From positions 1 through 46,242 of the forward strand of contig NZ_JAIZVX010000013.1 in NCBI RefSeq assembly GCF_021768455.1: a stretch of 46,242 nt of DNA, given 5' to 3'. The notes beneath the pieces are model-generated. The model saw only the letters and a program-made list of their open reading frames with translations, was not told the origin of the DNA and did not search any database. The translations under genes and the position numbers were made by a program. Of this stretch, positions 36,920 to 46,242 are shown piece after piece. This DNA comes from Aquabacterium sp. GTDB taxonomy: Bacteria; Pseudomonadota; Gammaproteobacteria; Burkholderiales; Burkholderiaceae_C. The first letter of the stretch is position 1. Each line of letters starts with the position of its first letter.

Positions 36920-37750
36920 TCAGGAAGAGCCGTTCGCCGCCTTGACGCCATCGGCCAGACAGGCCTCGATCTGCGCGTGCAGTTGGGTGGTGAGGGCGCG
37001 TCGGTCGGCATGCGTGACCTGCTGGGCCGGCAGGATGTGCACGTGCACGCAGAGGTCTTTCGCGGTCACCACACGCCACAGGGACTGCAGCAGGGTGGTG
37101 TCGCCGATGTAGGCCGTGTCGCTGCTGACGGGCACGCCGGGGTTGCTGTAACGCAGCACGACCGGCTGCACCGGGACATCGGCATCGATGGCCGCCTGGA
37201 CCAGGTTGGGGTGAAAGTGCAGCACGCCATGGCCATCGCCGGTGGTGCCCTCCGGGAAGACGGCGACGGTGGCCCCGTCACGCAGGGCCTGGGCCATGAG
37301 GCCGAGCACGCGGGCGGCGTCTCGGCGGCGTTCACGCACCAGGTAGAGCGTGCCGGCCGCATCGACCAGCTTGCCCACCACCGGCCACTGCCCCACTTCG
37401 GCCTTGGAGACGAAGCGCGAAGGCTCGACCGAGTTGAGGGTGACGATGTCGAGCCAGGAGATGTGGTTGGCAACGATGAGCTTGGCCCCCGCATGGGCCT
37501 GGCCGCTCACCGTGAGCTTCACGCCCAGCAGGTCGATCATGCGGGCCGACCAGCGGATGGTCTCGGCCCGCTTGCGGGCGGCATCAAAGGCATCCCAGCG
37601 GGTGAAGACGATGCCGACACCCGAGAGGATGTGGCCCACCACGCGCAGCAGGCGCCAGGCCCCCAGGGGCGCGCGGCCCCAGTGGCCCGTGAGCGGTGCG
37701 GCCTTGACGGTCGCCGGGGTGTCCGCGCCCTGCCCTGCGACCGTGCTCAT
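36920..37750 (-). CDS. 1-acyl-sn-glycerol-3-phosphate acyltransferase family protein (PlsC-like)
   Basis: This 276-residue acyltransferase has the HX4D catalytic motif HISWLD (H96, D101), SRFVSKAEVGQWPVVG, the FPEGTT substrate-binding motif (165-170), and one N-terminal hydrophobic segment (about 33-50). It probably acylates lysophosphatidic acid or a related lysolipid at the inner membrane. It overlaps the end of pyrC' by four bases (ATGA), so it is the last gene of the pyrimidine operon. The substrate is not decided by sequence; an ornithine-lipid acyltransferase of the OlsA type is an alternative. Confidence 0.85.
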   Translation of the reverse strand: MSTVAGQGADTPATVKAAPLTGHWGRAPLGAWRLLRVVGHILSGVGIVFTRWDAFDAARKRAETIRWSARMIDLLGVKLTVSGQAHAGAKLIVANHISWLDIVTLNSVEPSRFVSKAEVGQWPVVGKLVDAAGTLYLVRERRRDAARVLGLMAQALRDGATVAVFPEGTTGDGHGVLHFHPNLVQAAIDADVPVQPVVLRYSNPGVPVSSDTAYIGDTTLLQSLWRVVTAKDLCVHVHILPAQQVTHADRRALTTQLHAQIEACLADGVKAANGSS

Positions 37751-39075
37751 GCGGCGGCTTCGTGGGCGACCTGGCCTGCAACCAGGGTCAGGCGCACGCG
37801 ACCGGCCAGCTCGAAGCCGGTCGACTCGAAGGCGAAGGGGGTGTGCTTGCCCTGGCTCACGAGGGCCTCGGGCTGCACGGCCCAGCGCACGGCCGGGTCG
37901 AAGACGACGATGTCGGCCACGCCACCATGCACCAGGCGACCGGCACTGCTGGACAGCGAGCCCAACGCCTCACCCAGCACCTTGACGGGACCTTGGGTGA
38001 CCACGCTCAGGGCGCGGCGGAGCTTGGCCGGGTCGGGCGCGTCGGTCTGGTCGGCACCGGACCACTTCAGCGCCAGGCTGAGCAGGAGTTCCAGACCGGT
38101 GGCGCCGGGTTCGGCCTCGCCGAAGGGCAGCGTTTTCTCGTCTTCGCTCACGGGGGTGTGGTCCGAGACCAGGGCGTCGAGCGTGCCGTCGAGCAGGGCG
38201 GCCTGCAGGGCATCGCGGTCACGGCCCTGGCGCAGCGGCGGGTTCACACGCATGGCGGGGTTGAAGTAGCCGATGTCGACATCGGTCAGCAGCAGGGAGT
38301 TGATGCTGACGTCGGCCGTGATGGGCAGGCCCTGGGCCTTGGCCGCACGGACCAGTTCGACGCCGGCCGCACTGGAGAGGCGGCACAGGTGCACGCGGGC
38401 ACCGGTGGCGCGCACCAGTTCCACGATGGTGTGGATGGCGATGGTCTCGGCGCTCACCGGCACGCCGGAGAGGCCCAGGCGGGTGGCGACGGCGCCGCTG
38501 GCAGCCACGCCCTTGCCCAGCCAGGCGTCTTGCGGACGCAGCCAGACGGTGTAGCCAAAGGTGGCGGCGTACTGCAGGGCGCGCTGCAGCACCTGGGTGT
38601 TCTGCACGGGCACCTCGGCCTGCGAGAAGCCGATGCAGCCGGCCTCGACCAGTTCGGCCATCTCGGTGAGGTTCTCGCCCTTGAGGCCCCGCGTGAGCGC
38701 ACCCAGCGGGAACAGGCGGCAACGGCTGAGCTTGCGGGCGCGCAGCTTGAGCATCTCGACCAGGCCGGGCTCGTCCAGTGCCGGGTCGGTGTCGGGCAGG
38801 CAGACCACGCTGGTCACGCCACCGGCGGCCGCGGCGGCCAGTTCGCTCTCGAGCATGCCTTCGTGTTCGTAGCCGGGCTCACGCAGGCGGGCGGCCAGGT
38901 CGACCAGGCCCGGGGCCACGATGAGGCCGCTGGCGTCGATGGTGCGGTCGGGGGCGAAGTCGGCGCTGACGCTGCCGATGGCGCTGATGCGGCCCGAGGT
39001 GATGGCCAGGTCACCGACCTGGTCCAGGCCGGATGCGGGGTCGACCAATCGGCCGTTTTGGATGAGGATCTTCAT
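37747..39075 (-). CDS. pyrC': Dihydroorotase-like protein PyrC', catalytically inactive
   Basis: This 442-residue amidohydrolase-fold protein lacks the zinc ligands of active dihydroorotase. The HxH motif after the first strand is replaced ([12 protein letters not shown]61 and R63 in place of His), the later VHLCRLS has Arg for His, [10 protein letters not shown] replaces the PHH segment, and [11 protein letters not shown] loses the last His. Proteins of this type (PyrC', PyrX) assemble with aspartate carbamoyltransferase and support its activity, as shown in Pseudomonas. It overlaps pyrB by four bases. An active dihydroorotase must be encoded elsewhere. The structural role is by analogy. Confidence 0.9.
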   Translation of the reverse strand: MKILIQNGRLVDPASGLDQVGDLAITSGRISAIGSVSADFAPDRTIDASGLIVAPGLVDLAARLREPGYEHEGMLESELAAAAAGGVTSVVCLPDTDPALDEPGLVEMLKLRARKLSRCRLFPLGALTRGLKGENLTEMAELVEAGCIGFSQAEVPVQNTQVLQRALQYAATFGYTVWLRPQDAWLGKGVAASGAVATRLGLSGVPVSAETIAIHTIVELVRATGARVHLCRLSSAAGVELVRAAKAQGLPITADVSINSLLLTDVDIGYFNPAMRVNPPLRQGRDRDALQAALLDGTLDALVSDHTPVSEDEKTLPFGEAEPGATGLELLLSLALKWSGADQTDAPDPAKLRRALSVVTQGPVKVLGEALGSLSSSAGRLVHGGVADIVVFDPAVRWAVQPEALVSQGKHTPFAFESTGFELAGRVRLTLVAGQVAHEAAA

Positions 39076-40046
39076 GCCATGTTTCCAGCAATGATGGACA
39101 TCGCGGCCATGCGCACGGCGATGCCGAAGGTGACTTGCGGCAGGATGACGCTTTGCTTGCCGTCGGCCACGGCGGAGTCGATCTCCACGCCGCGGTTGAT
39201 CGGGCCCGGGTGCATCACGATGGCATCGGGCTTGGCCAGGGCCAGCTTGGCTTCGGTCAGGCCGAATTCCTTGAAGAACTCGCCCGCGCTGGGCAGCATG
39301 CCGCCGTTCATGCGCTCGTTCTGCAGGCGCAGCATGATGACGACGTCGGCATCCTTGATGCCCTCTTCCATGCTGTGGCAGACGCGCACGCCCATCTCGC
39401 GCAGGTCACCGGGCACCAGGGTGCGCGGGCCGACCACGCGCACCTCGGGCACGCCCAGGGTCGTCAGGGCGTGGATGTTGGAGCGGGCCACGCGCGAGTG
39501 CACGATGTCGCCCACGATGGCCACGGTGAGGTTGCTGAAGTCCTTCTTGTAGTGCCGGATGGTGTACATGTCCAGCAGGGCCTGCGTGGGGTGCGCATGC
39601 CGCCCATCACCGGCGTTGACCACGTGCACATGCGGCGCCACGTGCTGGGCGATCAGGTAGGGCGCGCCCGACTCCGAGTGGCGCACGATGAACATGTCGG
39701 CGCTCATCGCGCTCAGGTTGGCGATGGTGTCGAGCAGGCTCTCGCCCTTGGAGGCCGAGGACTTGGCGATGTCGAGGTTGATGACGTCGGCGCTCAGGCG
39801 CTTGGCGGCGATCTCGAAGGTGGTGCGGGTGCGCGTGCTGTTCTCGAAGAACAGGTTGAACACGCTCTTGCCGCGCAGCAGGGGCAGCTTCTTGACCTCG
39901 CGGTCATTGACGCTGAGGAAGGTTTCTGCCGTGTCCAGGATCTGGTGGATGATGGGCTTGGGCAGCCCTTCGGTGGACAGCAGGTGGATCAGCTCGCCGT
40001 GGCTGTTGAGCTGCGGGTTGCGCTGTGGCTTGCGGATGGAGGTCAT
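39072..40046 (-). CDS. pyrB: Aspartate carbamoyltransferase catalytic subunit
   Basis: PyrB joins carbamoyl phosphate and aspartate, the first committed pyrimidine step. It has 324 residues from the ATG at 40046, with GAGAGGG ahead; that ATG shares one base with the pyrR stop (TGATG). The carbamoyl-phosphate loop is STRTRTTF (70-77), SxxKGES is at about 97-103, HPTQALLD is at 152-159, and the C-terminal [11 protein letters not shown] is present. No pyrI is nearby; the pyrC' product next to it is the probable partner. Confidence 0.97.
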   Translation of the reverse strand: MTSIRKPQRNPQLNSHGELIHLLSTEGLPKPIIHQILDTAETFLSVNDREVKKLPLLRGKSVFNLFFENSTRTRTTFEIAAKRLSADVINLDIAKSSASKGESLLDTIANLSAMSADMFIVRHSESGAPYLIAQHVAPHVHVVNAGDGRHAHPTQALLDMYTIRHYKKDFSNLTVAIVGDIVHSRVARSNIHALTTLGVPEVRVVGPRTLVPGDLREMGVRVCHSMEEGIKDADVVIMLRLQNERMNGGMLPSAGEFFKEFGLTEAKLALAKPDAIVMHPGPINRGVEIDSAVADGKQSVILPQVTFGIAVRMAAMSIIAGNMA

Positions 40047-40558
40047 CAAACCCTCTCGAATTGGAATTGGAAACGACCGTCGTCGGCGCGGACCAGGGCC
40101 ACGCGCTCCTGGGCGGGCAGCGTGATCCGGGCGGCCGACAAGGCGGGCTCGAAGGGCAGCTCACGGCCACCACGGTCGACCAGCACGGCCAGGGTCACGC
40201 TGGCGGGGCGGCCAAAGTCGAACAGCTCGTTGATCACGGCGCGCGTGGTGCGGCCGGTGTAGACCACGTCGTCGATCAGCAGGATGTGGCGGCCATCGAC
40301 CTCGAAGGGCAGGTTCGTGGCGTCCTTGCCCGTGGCCATGCCGCGCGAACCGAAGTCGTCGCGGTGCAGGGCCGAGGAGATCACACCGCAGGGCGTGCTC
40401 AGACCAAGATCGGCGTGCAGGCGCTCGGCCAGCCAGGCGCCACCCGACCACACGCCCACGAGGGTGGTCTCGGGGGTGACGATGCGGCGCACGGCAGCCA
40501 GCAGGTTGCCGTAAAGCGCCTCGGCATCGAGGTGCAGGGAGGATGTGGTGGCGCTCAC
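40046..40558 (-). CDS. pyrR: Bifunctional pyr operon regulator / uracil phosphoribosyltransferase PyrR
   Basis: This 170-residue type I phosphoribosyltransferase has the PRPP-binding loop [13 protein letters not shown] (92-104) and LHRDDFG at 64-70. In Gram-positive bacteria PyrR binds pyr mRNA and causes attenuation. Here I see no attenuator within the overlapping gene chain, so it may regulate otherwise or act as the uracil salvage enzyme. Overlaps: ATGA with ruvX upstream, TGATG with pyrB downstream. Confidence 0.93.
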   Translation of the reverse strand: MSATTSSLHLDAEALYGNLLAAVRRIVTPETTLVGVWSGGAWLAERLHADLGLSTPCGVISSALHRDDFGSRGMATGKDATNLPFEVDGRHILLIDDVVYTGRTTRAVINELFDFGRPASVTLAVLVDRGGRELPFEPALSAARITLPAQERVALVRADDGRFQFQFERV

Positions 40559-40998
40559 GCGGGCCTCTCTTCTTCGTTGGGGGATGCGGCGGGCGGCGGC
40601 GCCCGGTCGGCATCATCGTTGAAATACTGTTGCAGGAGGATGGCAGCCGAGGCGGCGTCCAGGTCGCGCGCACCGCCGGCCTTGGCCTCGGTGGTGGAGT
40701 AGCGCTCATCGACCTCGTGCACCGGCAGGTGGAAGCGGCCATTGAGCTGGCGACCGAACTGGCGGGCCTTGAGCGTGTTCTCGTGCTCGGCACCATCGGG
40801 GTGATAGGGCACCCCCACCACCAGGGCATCGGGACGCCATTCGGCGATCAGCTTGCCAATGGCCTCGAAACGGGCCTTGCCTTCAGCGGCGATGGTGCGC
40901 AGGGGTTGCGCCTGGCGCGTGAGGCTGTTGCCCGTGGCCAGGCCGACGCGCTTGAGGCCGTAATCGAACGCCAGATAGGTGCGGATCGGCCCGCTCAT
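40555..40998 (-). CDS. ruvX: Putative pre-16S rRNA nuclease / Holliday junction resolvase family YqgF (RuvX)
   Basis: This 147-residue RNase H-fold protein has the N-terminal catalytic [13 protein letters not shown] (D12), [13 protein letters not shown] and [13 protein letters not shown], with a late Asp ([12 protein letters not shown]). The C-terminus has a short Pro/Glu-rich tail. The family member YqgF processes 16S rRNA 5' ends. It overlaps both neighbours by four bases. Confidence 0.94.
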   Translation of the reverse strand: MSGPIRTYLAFDYGLKRVGLATGNSLTRQAQPLRTIAAEGKARFEAIGKLIAEWRPDALVVGVPYHPDGAEHENTLKARQFGRQLNGRFHLPVHEVDERYSTTEAKAGGARDLDAASAAILLQQYFNDDADRAPPPAASPNEEERPA

Positions 40999-41582
40999 GC
41001 GTGCCCGGCCTCGCCCATCAGGAAGTTGCGGTCCACCCCAAGCAGAGACAAAGCCTTGTCATAACGCTGCTCGATCGGGGTCTCGAAGATGATTTCCGGG
41101 CTGGCATCGACCGTGAGCCAGCCGTTGCGGGCCAGTTCCTCTTCCAGCTGGCCGGCGCTCCAGCCCGAGTAGCCCAGGGTGATGAAGACCTTGCGCGGGC
41201 CGGCGCCGTTGGACAGCGCTTCCAGGACGTCGCGCGAGGTGGTCATCTCCAGGCCTCCGGGGATCTTCATCGTGGAGCTGTAGTGGCCGCCGTCGTCGCC
41301 CAGGCTCTCGTGCAGCACGAAGCCACGCTCGGTCTGCACCGGGCCACCAAAATAGACGGGGCGGGTGGCCAGGTCGTCGCGCTCCAGGCTGAGGTCGACC
41401 TTCTCGAACAGGTTCTGCAAGTTGATGTCGGTCGGGCGATTGATCACCAGGCCGAGCGCACCTTTGTCGTTGTGCTCGCACATGTAGACGACGGTGCCTG
41501 CAAAATGCCCATCACCCATGCCGGGCATGGCAATGAGAAACTGGTTGGTCAGGTTGATGGGGGTGGAGGCGGTGGCTGGCAT
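40995..41582 (-). CDS. YqgE/AlgH family protein (DUF179)
   Basis: This 195-residue protein begins [28 protein letters not shown] and has [25 protein letters not shown] and the conserved [21 protein letters not shown]. The family is widespread, lies next to ruvX in many proteobacteria, and its molecular function is not settled. It is the first gene of the operon; the 83-base gap to the divergent photolyase gene should hold the operon promoter, though I see no clear hexamers. Confidence 0.93.
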   Translation of the reverse strand: MPATASTPINLTNQFLIAMPGMGDGHFAGTVVYMCEHNDKGALGLVINRPTDINLQNLFEKVDLSLERDDLATRPVYFGGPVQTERGFVLHESLGDDGGHYSSTMKIPGGLEMTTSRDVLEALSNGAGPRKVFITLGYSGWSAGQLEEELARNGWLTVDASPEIIFETPIEQRYDKALSLLGVDRNFLMGEAGHA

Positions 41583-41665
41583 GCCCCGATTTTAGTCGCC
41601 CTGCGCCGCCCTGACCGCCGCTCCGCCAATTGCCCGCACATCCATTGCAAAGCACACACAAAGCC

Positions 41666-43135
41666 ATGCCCGACACGCTCGCCTCTGCCCTGGTCTGGTT
41701 CCGCCGCGATCTGCGCGACCACGACCACGCCGCGCTCTTTCATGCCCTGAAAGGCGCGCGCAAGGTCTGGTGCGCCTTCGTGTTCGACAGCGACATCCTC
41801 GACGCCCTGCCCCGCACCGACCGCCGTGTGGCCTTCATCCGCGAGAGCCTGGTCGAGCTGGACGCGGGCCTGGCCCGCCTGGCGACCGACGCCGGGCTGA
41901 TCGTGCGCCACGGCCGTGCCGAGGTCGAAGTCCCGAAGCTGGCGGCCGAGCTGGGCGTGCAGGCCGTCTACGCCAACCACGACGACGAACCGGCCGCCCT
42001 TCAGCGCGACGCCACCGTGCGTGGCCACCTGAGCAACCTGGGCGTGGCGCTCTACACCTCGAAGGACCACGTGATCTTCGAGCGCAACGAGGTGCTGACC
42101 GGCAACGACTCGCCCTACGGCGTGTTCACGCCCTACAAGAACGCCTGGCTGAAGAAGCTCGACCCGTTTTACGTCAAGCCCTACCCTGTGGCGCCCTACG
42201 CCGCCCGCCTGGCCGCCCTCCCTGCAAAGGTGGCTGCCGTGGGCGCCCCACACGTGCCCAGCCTGGGCGAGATCGGCTTTGAAGACCCCGGCCCGCTCAA
42301 GGTTTCCCCGGGCATGAGCGGCGCGGCCGCCCTGCTCGACGACTTCCTCGACCGCATCGACCGCTACGACGAAACCCGCGACTTCCCCAGCGTCAAGGGC
42401 CCCAGCTACCTCTCCACCCACCTGCGCTTTGGCACGGTGTCGATCCGGCAATTGGCCGGCCTGGCCTGGGAGCGGGCCCAGGCGGGCTCGGCCGGGGCCC
42501 AGGTGTGGCTCTCGGAGCTGATCTGGCGCGACTTCTACCACCAGATCCTCTTCCACCACCCTCACGTGGTCGGGCACGCCTACAAGCGCGACTACGACAA
42601 GATCAAGTGGGCCAAGGGCAAGGAGGCCGATGCCCACTTCGAGGCCTGGTGCGGTGGGCGCACCGGCTACCCCCTGGTGGACGCGGCCATGCGCCAGCTC
42701 AACCAGACGGGCTACATGCACAACCGCCTGCGCATGGTGGTGGCCAGCTTCCTCATCAAGGACCTGGGGATCGACTGGCGCCGAGGCGAGGCCTACTTCG
42801 CCGAAAAGCTGCTCGACTTCGACCTGGCCGCCAACAACGGCGGCTGGCAGTGGGCCGCATCCAGCGGCTGCGACGCCCAGCCCTACTTCCGCATCTTCAA
42901 CCCCATCAACCAGAGCGAGAAGTTCGACGCCACGGGCAAGTTCATCCGCCGTTACGTGCCAGAGATCGCTTCGCTGCCCGACAAGGCCATCCACGCGCCC
43001 TGGCAGGCCCGCCCAGCCGACCTGGCCGCGGCCGACGACGTGGTGATCGGCCGCGACTACCCCCAGCCCATCGTGCAGCACGACGTGGCCCGGGCGGAAA
43101 CCCTGGCGCGGTATGCAGTGGTGAAAACGGGCTGA
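41666..43135 (+). CDS. phrB: Deoxyribodipyrimidine photolyase (class I CPD photolyase)
   Basis: This flavoenzyme repairs cyclobutane pyrimidine dimers using light. It has 489 residues from the ATG at 41666. The N-terminal photolyase domain begins ALVWFRRDLRDHDHAAL (antenna binding). The FAD domain contains YLSTHLRFGTVSIRQ, WLSELIWRDFYHQILFHHP, GRTGYPLVDAAMRQLNQTGYMHNRLRM and WQWAASSGCDAQPYFRIFNP. These residues fit class I CPD photolyase rather than cryptochrome-DASH. It is a single gene, divergent from yqgE. Confidence 0.95.
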   Translation: MPDTLASALVWFRRDLRDHDHAALFHALKGARKVWCAFVFDSDILDALPRTDRRVAFIRESLVELDAGLARLATDAGLIVRHGRAEVEVPKLAAELGVQAVYANHDDEPAALQRDATVRGHLSNLGVALYTSKDHVIFERNEVLTGNDSPYGVFTPYKNAWLKKLDPFYVKPYPVAPYAARLAALPAKVAAVGAPHVPSLGEIGFEDPGPLKVSPGMSGAAALLDDFLDRIDRYDETRDFPSVKGPSYLSTHLRFGTVSIRQLAGLAWERAQAGSAGAQVWLSELIWRDFYHQILFHHPHVVGHAYKRDYDKIKWAKGKEADAHFEAWCGGRTGYPLVDAAMRQLNQTGYMHNRLRMVVASFLIKDLGIDWRRGEAYFAEKLLDFDLAANNGGWQWAASSGCDAQPYFRIFNPINQSEKFDATGKFIRRYVPEIASLPDKAIHAPWQARPADLAAADDVVIGRDYPQPIVQHDVARAETLARYAVVKTG

Positions 43136-43144
43136 GCGCCGGGC

Positions 43145-44257
43145 TCAGAACAGTTCCACGTCGCCGATGTGGCTCTGCTCGGACTGCATGGCGCCGCTGC
43201 GCACCTCGGCCTCGTAGCAAATCACCTGGTTGCGCCCCTGGTGCTTGGCCTGGTAGACGGCCTGGTCAGCGCGGGAAAAAGCCCCATTGGGTGTTTCATG
43301 GTGCTGCACCGCCGAGACCCCGATGCTGACCGTGACGTGCTGCACCTGCGGGAAGGGATAACCCATCACATGCAGGCGGAAGCGCTCGAAGGCGCCCATG
43401 GCGTCCTCTTCCGAGCCCGCGCGCAGCAGGACCACGAACTCCTCGCCGCCGAAGCGGTAGAGCCGGTCGTAGTGGCGAAAGGACTGCCGCATGATGCGCG
43501 CCAGCAGCACCAGCACCTCGTCGCCGATGAGGTGGCCGAAGCCATCGTTGACGCGCTTGAAGTGGTCGATGTCCACCACGCCCAGCCAGTAGCCGGTGAC
43601 CGGCGCCGTGCGACGCTCGCTGCCCCCCCGTTCGGCGGCGCCCTCCTCCACGATGGGCATGGTGGCCTTCATGAAGGTCGCGTCGAAGGATTGGCGGTTG
43701 AGCAGGCCGGTAAGGGAGTCCCGCTGGCTGGACTCCAGCAGGTTCTGAAAGTTGGCAAAAACCTTCAGGAGGGTCTGGATGGGCCGCAGCGCCCCGGGAG
43801 GCAAGGGCTTGTCGGTGTGAACCTCGAGGACACCGGGCGAGCCCAGCTCCACCATCAACGGCAACACGGCCACAAAGCGGTGGGACGCGTCTTCCACCGT
43901 GGTGCAAGGCAGCTCGCTCTGCGTCAGAGCCCGCGAGTTCAGCACCTGCTGGCGCGCCGGATGGTCGGCCTCGCGCGAGAGGGTGTCGACGTCGGCCCAG
44001 GGCGAATCGCTGATGGTCAGCTGGCCAGGTCGGGCCAGGCCGCCGCACATCCAGTGCCGCGCCTCACCCTCCTGCCCCAGCAGGCGGTAGACACCCACGC
44101 TGTTGGCGCCGAGCAGTTCCATCACCCCCTGGGCCAGGGAGACGTCCAGCATTTCGCGGTCCCGCTGCGCCGTGAGCGCGGCGAGCTGGTCGATGGCATG
44201 GTCCGCACGCGGAGCGTGGCCGTCAGGGAGCGAGGTTGAGTGGGGCAAGGCCTGCAT
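43145..44257 (-). CDS. Diguanylate cyclase with N-terminal GAF-like sensor
   Basis: This 370-residue protein (ATG at 44257; a GTG directly before is possible) makes cyclic di-GMP. Residues about 20-170 form a GAF-like sensory domain with no membrane helix. The GGDEF domain follows: DSLTGLLNR (180-188), DIDHFKRVND, and the active site GGEEF (270-274). The inhibitory I-site RHYD (261-264) has the canonical five-residue spacing to GGEEF, so product inhibition is expected. It lies 17 bases after the end of the ChpA-like kinase gene on the same strand, which suggests joint control of surface behaviour. Confidence 0.93.
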   Translation of the reverse strand: MQALPHSTSLPDGHAPRADHAIDQLAALTAQRDREMLDVSLAQGVMELLGANSVGVYRLLGQEGEARHWMCGGLARPGQLTISDSPWADVDTLSREADHPARQQVLNSRALTQSELPCTTVEDASHRFVAVLPLMVELGSPGVLEVHTDKPLPPGALRPIQTLLKVFANFQNLLESSQRDSLTGLLNRQSFDATFMKATMPIVEEGAAERGGSERRTAPVTGYWLGVVDIDHFKRVNDGFGHLIGDEVLVLLARIMRQSFRHYDRLYRFGGEEFVVLLRAGSEEDAMGAFERFRLHVMGYPFPQVQHVTVSIGVSAVQHHETPNGAFSRADQAVYQAKHQGRNQVICYEAEVRSGAMQSEQSHIGDVELF

Positions 44258-44274
44258 CACGGCAAAGGTGGGGC

Positions 44275-46242
44275 TCAGAGGGCACCGACCTGAGACGAAG
44301 CATAACGGGCCACGAGGGCCAGTAGTTCTTCTTCGCCATAGGGCTTGCCAAGATAATGGTTGACGCCGAGTTCGGCGGCGTAATCGCGGTGCTTCTGGGC
44401 GATGCGCGAGGTGATCATGATGATGGGCAGATCGGCCAGCTTCTGGTCGGCGCGGATGTTGCGCACGAGGTCGAAGCCGTCCATGCGGGGCATCTCGATG
44501 TCGGAGAGGACCACCGTCGGGCGCTCCTGGGCCAGACGCTCCAGTGCCTCCAGGCCATCTTTGGCGAGCACCACGCGGTAGCCTTCGCGCGAGAGCAGGC
44601 GTTGCGTGACCTTGCGCACCGTGAGCGAATCGTCAACCACCAGCACCATGGGCGCCTGGGATTCGGCGGCGGTCTCGGCCGGGCGTGCGAGGTGGGCCTC
44701 GGCGCTGTGAGAGAGCCAGCCGGCGGGCTGATCGCCCAGGGTGGCCAGGGCCTCGGCGGTCAGGGCCAGGGCCCGGTCACCGTACACCGTGGCCAGGGCC
44801 ACCGGGTTGTAGATGAGCGAGACGGCACCGGAGGCCAGCAGCGTCATGCCGGCCAGACCGGGCAGGCGCGAAAGCTGTGGGCCCAGGTTCTTGACCACCA
44901 CTTCCTGGTTGCCCAGGACTTCGTCGACGTGCAGGGCGATGCGCTGCTGGGCCGAACGCACGATCACCACCGGCAGGCTGCGCCCACCCTCGGTGCCACG
45001 CGGGCTGGCGTCGAGCAAGGCACCGAGCCAGTAAAACGGCAGCACGGCCTCGCCAAAGGCGAAGCTGCCCTGGCGGTAGGCCTGCTCCACCTCTTGCGGC
45101 CTGGCACGGCGCACGATCTCGATCAGGTGGGTGGGCACGGCCACGTTCAGGCCGCCGCAACGCAGCATCACCACCTTGGTGACGGCCGTGGTCAGCGGCA
45201 GCACCAGGCGGAAGCTGGTGCCCTGGCCGAAGGTGGTGCCGGTTTCGATGCGGCCGCCCATGGCGTTGACCTCGGAGCGGACCACGTCCATGCCGATGCC
45301 ACGCCCTGCCAGCTCGGTCACCACCTCGGCGGTGGAAAAGCCGGGGGTGAAGATCAGCTGGGCCAGGTCGGCGTCGCTCGCCTCGGCGTCCCAGGCCAGC
45401 AGGCCCTGGGCCTTGGCCTTGTCGCGGATGCGCAGCAGGTCGAGGCCCGCGCCATCGTCGCGGAACTCGATGCTGACCTCGTTGCCCTCCTGGCGCAGCG
45501 ACACGGTGATCAGGCCGTTGGCGTCCTTGCCGGCAGCCAGGCGTTTTTCGGGCGTTTCGATGCCGTGGGTGATGCCGTTGCGCAGCAGGTGTTCGAAGGC
45601 GCCGGTCATGCGCTCCAGCACACCCCGGTCGATCTCGGTGGCACCGCCGACGATGTCGAGGCGCACCTGCTTGCCGGTTTCCTTGGCGGCCTGTCGCACG
45701 ACGCGGTAAAGGCGGTCAGAGAGGCCCTCGAACTCCACCATGCGGGTGCGCAGCAGATCGTCCTGCAGGTCACGGGTCAGCCGGGCCTGGGCGGCCAGCT
45801 GGTCTTCCGCGGTTTCGAGGTTGCGCTGCAGGGTGCGCTGCACGGTGGCCACGTCGTTCACCGACTCGGCCATCATCCGGGTCAGTTCCTGGAAGCGGGT
45901 GTAGCGGTCGAACTCCAGCGGATCAAAGTTCTGGCTGGCCGCGCGGGCGGCTTCCATGCGGGTGTTGACCTGGGTTTCGGCCTGCAGCTCGATGTCGCGC
46001 AGCTGCTGGCGCAGGCGGTCGAGGTTGTCGGTCAGGTCGGTGAGCGAGCCACGGATCTGCCCCACCTGCGATTGCAGGCGGGTGCGGGTGATGGAGACCT
46101 CGCCCGCGTGGTTGACCAGGCGGTCCAGCAGCTGGGGGCGCACGCGCACGGCAGCCTGGGCCGGCCCACTGGCCTCGCGCTCGGTGCGCAGGGTGGGTTG
46201 CTGACCGGCCTGGGGCAGATTTTCGTGGTCGCCAGCCCCGTG
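44275..46242 (-). CDS. ChpA/PilL-type hybrid chemotaxis histidine kinase, C-terminal part (5' end outside window)
   Basis: This is the C-terminal part of a large CheA-like kinase; the frame is open past the right edge. Numbering from the in-frame GTG at 46149: a dimerisation region (1-130), the ATPase domain with N-box HLLRNGITHGIE (187-198), DDGAGLD (231-237) and GRGIGMDVV (282-290), a CheW-like domain (about 310-445), then a receiver domain with VVDDS and the phospho-Asp in LSDIEMP, ending at 624. The order HATPase-CheW-receiver is that of ChpA/PilL kinases that control type IV pili. The Hpt domains would lie upstream. Confidence 0.93.
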   Translation of the reverse strand, partial: HGAGDHENLPQAGQQPTLRTEREASGPAQAAVRVRPQLLDRLVNHAGEVSITRTRLQSQVGQIRGSLTDLTDNLDRLRQQLRDIELQAETQVNTRMEAARAASQNFDPLEFDRYTRFQELTRMMAESVNDVATVQRTLQRNLETAEDQLAAQARLTRDLQDDLLRTRMVEFEGLSDRLYRVVRQAAKETGKQVRLDIVGGATEIDRGVLERMTGAFEHLLRNGITHGIETPEKRLAAGKDANGLITVSLRQEGNEVSIEFRDDGAGLDLLRIRDKAKAQGLLAWDAEASDADLAQLIFTPGFSTAEVVTELAGRGIGMDVVRSEVNAMGGRIETGTTFGQGTSFRLVLPLTTAVTKVVMLRCGGLNVAVPTHLIEIVRRARPQEVEQAYRQGSFAFGEAVLPFYWLGALLDASPRGTEGGRSLPVVIVRSAQQRIALHVDEVLGNQEVVVKNLGPQLSRLPGLAGMTLLASGAVSLIYNPVALATVYGDRALALTAEALATLGDQPAGWLSHSAEAHLARPAETAAESQAPMVLVVDDSLTVRKVTQRLLSREGYRVVLAKDGLEALERLAQERPTVVLSDIEMPRMDGFDLVRNIRADQKLADLPIIMITSRIAQKHRDYAAELGVNHYLGKPYGEEELLALVARYASSQVGAL

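Overview
The window looks like chromosome of a GC-rich betaproteobacterium, most likely of the order Burkholderiales. The evidence is the high GC content, the betaproteobacterial order yqgE-ruvX-pyrR-pyrB-pyrC'-plsC, and the divergent layout of the type VI secretion (T6SS) genes. I found no tRNA, rRNA, insertion sequence, phage gene or CRISPR array. Both ends cut a gene: kdpD at the left and a ChpA/PilL-type chemotaxis kinase at the right.

Region by region: (1) 1-4084, potassium: the 3' part of kdpD, kdpE and kup in one tight operon. (2) 4136-7722, unsaturated fatty acid oxidation: fadH and a crotonase with dienoyl-CoA isomerase catalytic residues, divergent from a PadR-family regulator, with two identical palindromic operators between them. 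(3) 7729-9705: two coupled, paralogous, membrane-anchored beta-repeat proteins of unknown function, and a small Cys-rich oxidoreductase-like protein. (4) 9761-22575, a T6SS cluster: on the minus strand a TPR lipoprotein gene, tssB, tssC, hcp, tssE, tssF, tssG and clpV; divergently tssJ, tssK and tssL. tssM, tssA, vgrG and PAAR genes are absent here, so this is a partial set. (5) 22576-32531, housekeeping: rarA, a DEAD-box helicase with a long repetitive tail, ftsK-lolA, a CRP-like regulator divergent from trxB, then rpmB-rpmG with a strong promoter and a clear terminator. (6) 32649-37750: fabI, a membrane fatty acid desaturase, a porin paired with a very small phosphate-binding-like protein, and a PlsC-type acyltransferase. 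(7) 37747-41582: a pyrimidine operon running yqgE, ruvX, pyrR, pyrB, pyrC', plsC, in which neighbouring genes overlap by one or four bases; the dihydroorotase-like member has lost its metal ligands. (8) 41666-46242: a DNA photolyase, a diguanylate cyclase and the ChpA-like hybrid kinase.

The items most worth a second look are the beta-repeat paralogue pair at 7729-9341, the PadR operator pair with an apparently leaderless regulator mRNA, the lost ATP-site aspartate in KdpD, the hairpin terminator touching the tssE start codon, the porin/mini-binding-protein pair, and the pseudo-dihydroorotase. Most of the rest is ordinary core genome. All calls come from reading the sequence and from family knowledge; no database search was run.
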